A DNA stretch of 64,000 nucleotides, from contig JAUFSD010000007.1 of assembly GCA_033030425.1 (NCBI GenBank), forward strand, positions 868,001 through 932,000, written 5' to 3'. This DNA comes from Verpa conica (lineage: Eukaryota > Ascomycota > Pezizomycetes > Pezizales > Morchellaceae). The notes under the pieces were generated by a model. It ran no database searches and was not told the DNA's origin. It worked only from the letters and a program-made list of their open reading frames with translations. Shown in pieces: positions 58,479-64,000 of this stretch. The position numbers and the translations under genes were made by a program. Positions within the stretch are counted from its first letter, which is position 1. The number at the start of each line of letters is the position of its first letter.

Positions 58479-60095
58479 TTACTCTACTTCCTCAACAGGT
58501 GGAATCCCCTGCTTATCCATGTCCATCAAGCACTCCTTCATCCAATCCTTCGGCCGCATCTTCGTGACAATCTCCTTGAATGCCGCCTGTATCTTTTATT
58601 AGTGGTAGTTGACTGTGAGGTGGAAGTTTGTTTGCTTACAAAAGTACAGAAGCTCTCATCTCCTTCGAGGTGTTTCCCTGGCTTTCTGCACCCCTTGACA
58701 ATAACCGGTTCCTCGTTGTATCTCAGCCTAACATAGTACCCCTCATCATTACTCTTCCCCCCGCCCGTTAACTTGGCCCACAGGCTCTTCGACTGCTCCA
58801 GATCTTTCTTCCTAAACATCTCAAACGCAATACTACTAGTGAACGGAGGCCATATCCCATCGAATGCGCCCAGCGACGCAAGTAGCCCTGCCAAAGTTGT
58901 ATCATGGCATCCCATCAGCCCAACCTTCAGCCTCTCAGTCTTCTCCGGCGCATCCCCTGCCGCCACGGACATCCTATCCACCACATCCCCTAGGAGACTC
59001 CCCACGCCCAACCGCCGGTACTCAGATGACTGCGAGTACCCGAGAAACCACTCATCCACGTTAATATCGTTTAGAATTTGCCTCACCTCCTTTTCATAAA
59101 ACTCACTCGGAAGGCGAGTAGTAGGCCCATGTGCGAGCGTCGCATTCATAGTATCCATTATCCCAGATATCCTAGGGTGACCATTAACAGCGACCTTCCC
59201 ACCCTCCATCCACTTCCCAAGTCGCTTCTGCAAATGGGCCACCTCCGGAGAGTCATTCCACTTTTCAGCTGCCAACTTTGCAAATTCGCGCGTGAGCATG
59301 AGAAAACGCCTACAGTTTGCGTCATTTGGGAAAAGATTTTCCTGCGCAAATGAACGTTCATGAATAATAGGAATCTCCGCATTCGGGTCCCGTGTCGGTA
59401 GTGGATAAAGCCCGACAAGCACCTGCTGCAGTGACTCAAGTGCACGTGGAACCGGTGTGGCACGAAGGTAGAAAGAAGATCTTGGGCCCATATTAGGCGG
59501 GAGGAACCCAAGCTGGTCAATATATAACCTTCTAGTACGTTCTCCGAGTGCAAGAGTAGTCTTTCTTCCAAGATCTGTAAGTTCTCCAGATAAACTACCC
59601 CCCACAATTATCATTAGCTCCCTTTTTTTCTTCTTCTTTTCGAAAACCATAATCACAGTAGCCATTACACACCATATTGCATCTGATTTACCATCAGGGC
59701 CACTCCCAAGCATGGTTTCACTCTTATTTCCGATGGTCTCTGATCTGCGTTGGTAGGCGAGGGTGGACCAGTCTCCGGTGTTCTCTATGACGGCTGCCTT
59801 GAACCTTGATGCGGCGTTACAGTACGGCCATACTGAGTATGTTAATATCTATCCAACACCCTAGAGTAATAATGAAGCTTACATGACGGAAGACCGGTAT
59901 TCCTGAATCGAGAATTAACGGGGGTTCTTTCACCTTCGATGCGGGATTAGCTTTTTTATTCGTGCTTAAGAGGATGATATGTGGGAGGGTACCATGACGG
60001 AATATCAATTGGACTAAATGTAATTGAAGATTCTCTGGATATAGCTTCTTGAGCTCTTCAGGCGAGTACGGTGGGGGAGGGACGAATGTAGACAT
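58479..60095 (-). CDS. Histidine acid phosphatase (branch-2 histidine phosphatase family)
   Basis: Five exons: 60095-59993, 59933-59883, 59832-59673, 59594-58640 and 58586-58479; 458 residues. The catalytic motif is assembled over intron 1: LVQLIFRHGERTPVNSRF, with R33, H34 and R37. The protein continues LPSLWPYCNAASRF, LSGELTDLGRKTTLALGERT and YLRATPVPRALESLQQVL. The second motif GCHDTTLAGLLASLG supplies H335 and D336. It ends VRLRYNEEPVIVKGCRKPGK, HLEGDESFC and FKEIVTKMRPKDW. Such enzymes hydrolyse phosphate monoesters by a phospho-His intermediate; this intracellular type has no signal peptide, resembling ACP6/ACP2-like proteins, and the substrate is unknown. Without splicing the HGER motif would be lost, which strongly supports the model. 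It lies in tandem with the downstream-facing lipase-like gene, both on the minus strand. Confidence 0.92.
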
Positions 60096-60628
60096 TGTTT
60101 CTTCTGCTTGTTCTGGATATGTGCTGAGAGGTGAAGTTGGAGAGGCTAAGTAGAGAAATTGACAACAAGGGGCCCGGCTGCCTGAGCTTGACGTCGACGA
60201 ATGGCACAAGATAGCAGGGATTGCCGGGTTTCCGGAAGCGACCAATAGTTGTGAGCTTCTAAAACCTGTAGGAATGTGTTCTTGGCGCCAAGTAGAAGCT
60301 ATACACCAAACGTATCATGGAATATCACTCACTCAGTACTGGGTAATCATAATGAATGAATGAATTTATCATTTAAGTACATGCAACTGGGTAATCATAT
60401 ATTGTTATTGCATGTCTATAATTTCTCCAACCTCCCTTTGTTCATCAGTCATTATAATCGATAAATAACAACAAAACTCCAGCTCTAAACCCTTGCCTTT
60501 TCCCTGTACAGTGCCATCTATATACTTTTCAAAACAAAACAAAAATACCATATATGCAAGCACACCAACCTTTTAGGCACCAGGTTACAGGCACCACTAT
60601 CTTACGTATTTATAAGTCCTTTTGCCCC
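60096..60628. other. Spacer between two minus-strand genes
   Basis: Upstream region of the acid phosphatase and 3' flank of the alpha/beta-hydrolase gene. Upstream methionines in the phosphatase frame exist, but the residues they would add do not resemble the family. Short repeats of ACTGGGTAATCATA occur at 60338-60353 and 60388-60402. Confidence 0.45.
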
Positions 60629-63050
60629 TTACCATCCTCTCTCCGCAATAATTCCCTCTACACATCTCCCCACTCCCTCCAAATCTCCCAATAAACTAAT
60701 ATGCCCCCTATCTACCGCGACCCTCCTCGTACACTTATAGCCTGGAGGCAGCATCGCTTTCTTTGCTAAACAAACACCATCACCGGCTCCGAATAGAAGA
60801 TCCACATACGCATCTGCTCTCTTTATCCCCTCGACGCCATCTACCCGTGCACCACGCACTGTCGGAGATGTCTTTGAGTACAACACTGTCTGCGGCGGGT
60901 ATAACGATTTCTTGGCTGAGTCGTATTCAAGAGCTTTTCTAAAACGGAGAGTTTCAGAAAGTGTGCGAGTGAGGTATGGTATTGTCTTAGAGAGCGGGAG
61001 TGTGCAGTGTTGCTGGTCTGCCGTGGTGGAGGACGAGGCTATTTGGGGAGCGAGTGTTCGGTCTTTCGTGAGGTCACTAGTGGAGGCGGCTTCCCTTCGG
61101 TCGCTATAGGAGAAGGGTCGGAGCATTGCTGAGTCGGAGAAATTTCCAAGGACAGATGTACTTGCTGATGGGGCAGGGTATGGTGCAAAAGTGGAGACGC
61201 AGGGGGAGAGACAATATTCTTTCCATGTTTCCACATTGAAGAAGTCCAGTGGAATTGGTTTACCAGTAGTGCGGTCGACAAAACATTCTCCATCCTCAGG
61301 AAGGAATGCATAGGATGTTCGGAGTGTGAAGTTGACCTATTAATCCAAAGTTAGTCAGACCAATGTAAAAAGAAGTTGCGATTAAGGATTCTTAACGCAC
61401 CTGTGCAGTGAAAACCTTCGAGTTCAACATAACCGCATCCCCATTCCTCAGCGGTCCCAAAATATTAACACAAGTCTGCGGCGTCCCCGCAAAAATAACC
61501 CCCGAGAACAACTCCGGCCGCTGATTCATCGCATGCCGTGTGATCAACCCACCAAGGGAGTGTGCAATAACCAGTGCTCCTTTCCCTTTCCTCTTTCCTT
61601 CCAGCTGCCCAAAATTACACTCTAATGTCTCGAGGAACTCAATTAATCGCTTTGACAACAATTCTGGCGACAACCTCCAGTCATATCCCCACTCATGCAC
61701 CCTTCTTCCATGCTGGTCTGCCCCGGACCTCAGCCGTTTCAGTAACTTTTTTGAGATATCAACAGGACCGATATGAGTCAGCATCCCTCCTTCTACAATT
61801 TTATCTTTCATACTTTCTTCATCTTCCGGGTTAAGCCCGACTTCTAGGTCGACTTTCCGAAGGTTCAGCCCGACTTTCAAGGGCACCCAGACTCTGCGGT
61901 TCCCCGCGGTTTTGTCCCGAAGGATTGAACCCCTGTAGCCACCCATCACCACAATATCCCCGGTGACGTTGTCCAGCGCTTCTAACGCCGGGGAAGTCGT
62001 AGTATTATTTTGCGAGGTCTCGGGGACTGAATCATTAAATGGATTTAACTGCGCTAGCTGTGGAAGCTGCGGGAAATTCGGAAGACCACCAAGGAAATTA
62101 TCTCTAATGGCTTTAATCCGTGCATTTGCCGGTGAGTGGATATGCATGAACTTTGTATCGTCACCAAGCGACGAGGTAGTGGATATTGTTCTTGAAAGTG
62201 ACGCCCGTACAGGATCGTTGGGAACATGAGTAGTGTTCGGCCGGATAGAGGGTGTCGAAGATGACCTTCGATGCGTCGGCGGCCGGGGCGGCGGTCGGGA
62301 CCCCGGGCGCCCGAAATCATCCAACCCTCCAGGACGAACCCCGCTATTAGTCTCCGGGCGGCTAAAGAAAGCGGTTGCCCGGTCCGTAAAGAATGATGAG
62401 TTTATTCCACCCCTAGGCCGCGGGTTAAATAGCGTTTTTGAGCGCAGTCGTGTATTTTTGACTCCACTGAACGAAGGAAGCGTCACATTCGGTAGTGAAG
62501 GTAGACTGACATTCGGCATCTGTATTGACGGAACTTGGAATAAGAATGCCCGTGACTTCTTGGGTTGACCTTGAACCTTGCCCGGTTGGGGAGGAGTGGT
62601 GATTATGTCCGGATAACGATTACTAGTTCCACCATACGTCCGCGAGCGCTTCTGCGCTCCCTCGACAATTCTATCTAAGCTCCGTGGGCCATTATTGTCC
62701 TCCAAGAACTCACCCGTGGGTGAGCTCGGCGCTCGTGCATTCCGGTACAGCGCTGTGGATTGCGTTCGAGATATCACTGGCGCAATGATAGACTCGGCAT
62801 CGATTTCCTGGACATTCATTTGTTCGCCCTGTCGAACAACATCGTTATAGCCAGACTCCTCCTCTTCCGAGAGACCACTAGAGTCCTCCTGGGGAGACTC
62901 AGGAGGTGTTTGTAGTTTGCTCTGATAGACATCTTGAGGTACTGGAGGTGGCGGAGGTAAACGCGAGGGTGCTGGAGGTGAGCGTGAAGATATTCTCGGT
63001 GCAGATGATGAGGTGCCTATATGGCTATCCCAATACATTTCTGCGTTCAT
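60629..63050 (-). CDS. Large alpha/beta-hydrolase (lipase/LCAT-like) with disordered N-terminus
   Basis: Two exons, 63050-61401 and 61336-60629; 785 residues. The first 330 residues are disordered and rich in Pro, Ser and Arg (phosphorylatable, e.g. HRRSSSTPSIRP). The catalytic domain begins around VMGGYRGSILRD and RRVWVPLKVGLNLRKVDLEVGL. HEWGYDWRLSPELLSKRLIEF is the LCAT/lipase-like block, and ALVIAHSLGGLITRHAMNQ is the nucleophile elbow GxSxG-like (AHSLGG, Ser about 498). LFSGVIFAGTPQ follows. The second exon encodes the cap and the Asp/His part, with YVDLLFGAGDGVCLAKKAM (Asp candidate) and VAVDRGHISLLGDL (His candidate). The reaction is unknown; an acyl ester or phospholipid is likely by family. 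A 64-nt intron (GTGCGT..TAATAG) keeps phase. The ATG at 63050 starts MNAEMYWDSHIG; a more upstream start in the frame would add a hydrophobic stretch. Confidence 0.85.
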
Positions 63051-64000
63051 TTTTCCCTTCCGTAAAGTAATCGAGAGAGGGAGAAGGAAGAATTTGGATA
63101 TATGCAAGTAAGGTACCAACGAGTAGTAATTGGGTGAAGAGATAGTCGGTAGCACGTGTCAATCCGTGAATTTTTTTATAAACGGGAGAAAGTGACACCG
63201 GCCACTAAAAACGTGAAAGCTCTTCGGGCCATGCTCCGTAGATGGCGGGGGATGGGATTTTATATCCACGAACCAAGAGGCTGGAGGGAAATGCATGTTT
63301 CACTACATGGATTGATAGCCTTCGCCCCCTATGGTGCTTATACTCACCACTATGGATAGAATAGTATCGTGGAGTATCGTATAAGCGAAAAGATCCAATG
63401 CATGCAGTTTGAGAGCACAAAAGCCCCACTGGCGTAAAGGTGACGTTGCAAGGTTCTGGGGGTTCACAATCACGATTACGATTACGTTCCAGCGCCGCAC
63501 CGGAACTTTTGGCTTCCGCCGCCGCCTGGTATTTGGGCCGGACCGGGTAACCTTTAGAGTAGATGAGATGTCTCTTAAACATAAATAGATCCTGGCTTAG
63601 AGTTCCTCGGGTTCGAAACCATTGGAAAAACACCCTCTTGACCGTAGATGTTGGTATTGTTGATCCTTGCATCATAGTCAAAGCCGATCCTTGGGTGTGG
63701 AGATTATGTGTAAAGTAATTAACCTATAGATACGCTCCAAGCATAAGTGCAGAAATAGAAAAAGCTTGATTTCCGGTGAAAGTTCTGCATAGCTGACTAT
63801 CGCTTAACTAAGCTCACAGCGTTCACTGCCCCATTCTGCTGACGGTATCGGAGAGGCCCCGATATCGCAAGAACTAGGGTATGCGCGCTTAGAATGGGCG
63901 TAGAAATAAAAATTATTAGGGTATCACATAGGTACTCAGTTACGGCGGAGTTCCGGGTTATTGTAATGCCGGTAGTTATTTTATAGATTACACGAGTGAT
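63051..64000. other. Upstream region of the hydrolase gene and window end
   Basis: Contains the putative promoter of the minus-strand hydrolase gene. A 158-codon minus frame (63205-63681) has no recognisable motif and is not called. A GGTTCGAAACC string at 63609 resembles a Pol III B box, but no tRNA folds around it. Confidence 0.4.

Noticed and set aside
63600..63620. Pol III B-box-like GGTTCGAAACC
   Set aside because: No A box at proper distance and no cloverleaf could be drawn.
1..64000. CRISPR array, rRNA or prokaryotic operon
   Set aside because: Eukaryotic sequence with introns; no spaced direct repeats and no rRNA-like segment seen.

Overview
The window is nuclear DNA of a filamentous ascomycete (Pezizomycotina). 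Support comes from many short spliceosomal introns of about 44-100 nt with GT..AG ends, a histidine acid phosphatase, BCNT/Swc5, Mis12, Gtr2 and WRAP73 of fungal type, a STAND/NLR-like NACHT-ankyrin protein, a tRNA-Gly(GCC) with an intron, and a Ty1/copia element. The order is not certain. Large gene-free blocks and lineage-specific proteins fit a repeat-rich genome such as a Pezizomycete or Orbiliomycete (inference). Gene models were built by hand from reading frames, splice sites and family conservation.

Layout. 1-1.4 kb: 3' part of a leucine-rich-repeat-like protein. 2.5-3.1 kb: RPS25 with an ATG-only first exon. 3.9-4.7 kb: a MAPR/cytochrome b5-like membrane protein. 5.7-9.1 kb: a complete five-exon NLR-like protein (fungal STAND N-domain, NACHT, 12 ankyrin repeats). 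9.5-10.7 kb: MIS12 (minus). 13.4-15.0 kb: GTR2/RagC. 15.4-15.8 kb: a MITE with about 100-bp imperfect terminal inverted repeats. 16.9-18.7 kb: unrecognised five-exon gene (minus). 19.6-20.0 kb: CENP-X/MHF2 (minus). 21.0-22.1 kb: MIF-like protein with an internal tautomerase fold (minus). 22.1-29.0 kb: no recognisable gene. 29.0 kb: sulfiredoxin. 29.9 kb: tRNA-Gly(GCC). 30.2-31.1 kb: metallo-beta-lactamase-fold protein lacking its metal ligands (minus). 31.7-32.6 kb: SWC5 (minus), divergent from a mitochondrial PPR protein (32.9-35.1 kb). 35.1-47.1 kb: a 12-kb gene desert with a second MITE. 47.1-49.3 kb: WRAP73. 52.7-57.8 kb: a full-length copia retrotransposon in minus orientation with 207-bp LTRs, a 5-bp target duplication, one in-frame stop and a nested insertion in its RT domain. 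58.5-60.1 kb: histidine acid phosphatase (minus). 60.6-63.1 kb: a large alpha/beta-hydrolase (minus).

The genes do not form a pathway cluster. Most are single-copy housekeeping genes: ribosome, TORC1 signalling, kinetochore, spindle pole or centrosome, chromatin remodelling, redox repair and mitochondrial RNA. Between them lie repeat-bearing, gene-free blocks. The most unusual items are the NLR-like gene, the two probable pseudoenzymes (metallo-beta-lactamase-like and MIF-like), the recent copia insertion with its half-tRNA-type primer site, the two MITE-like elements, and the unrecognised 435-residue protein.
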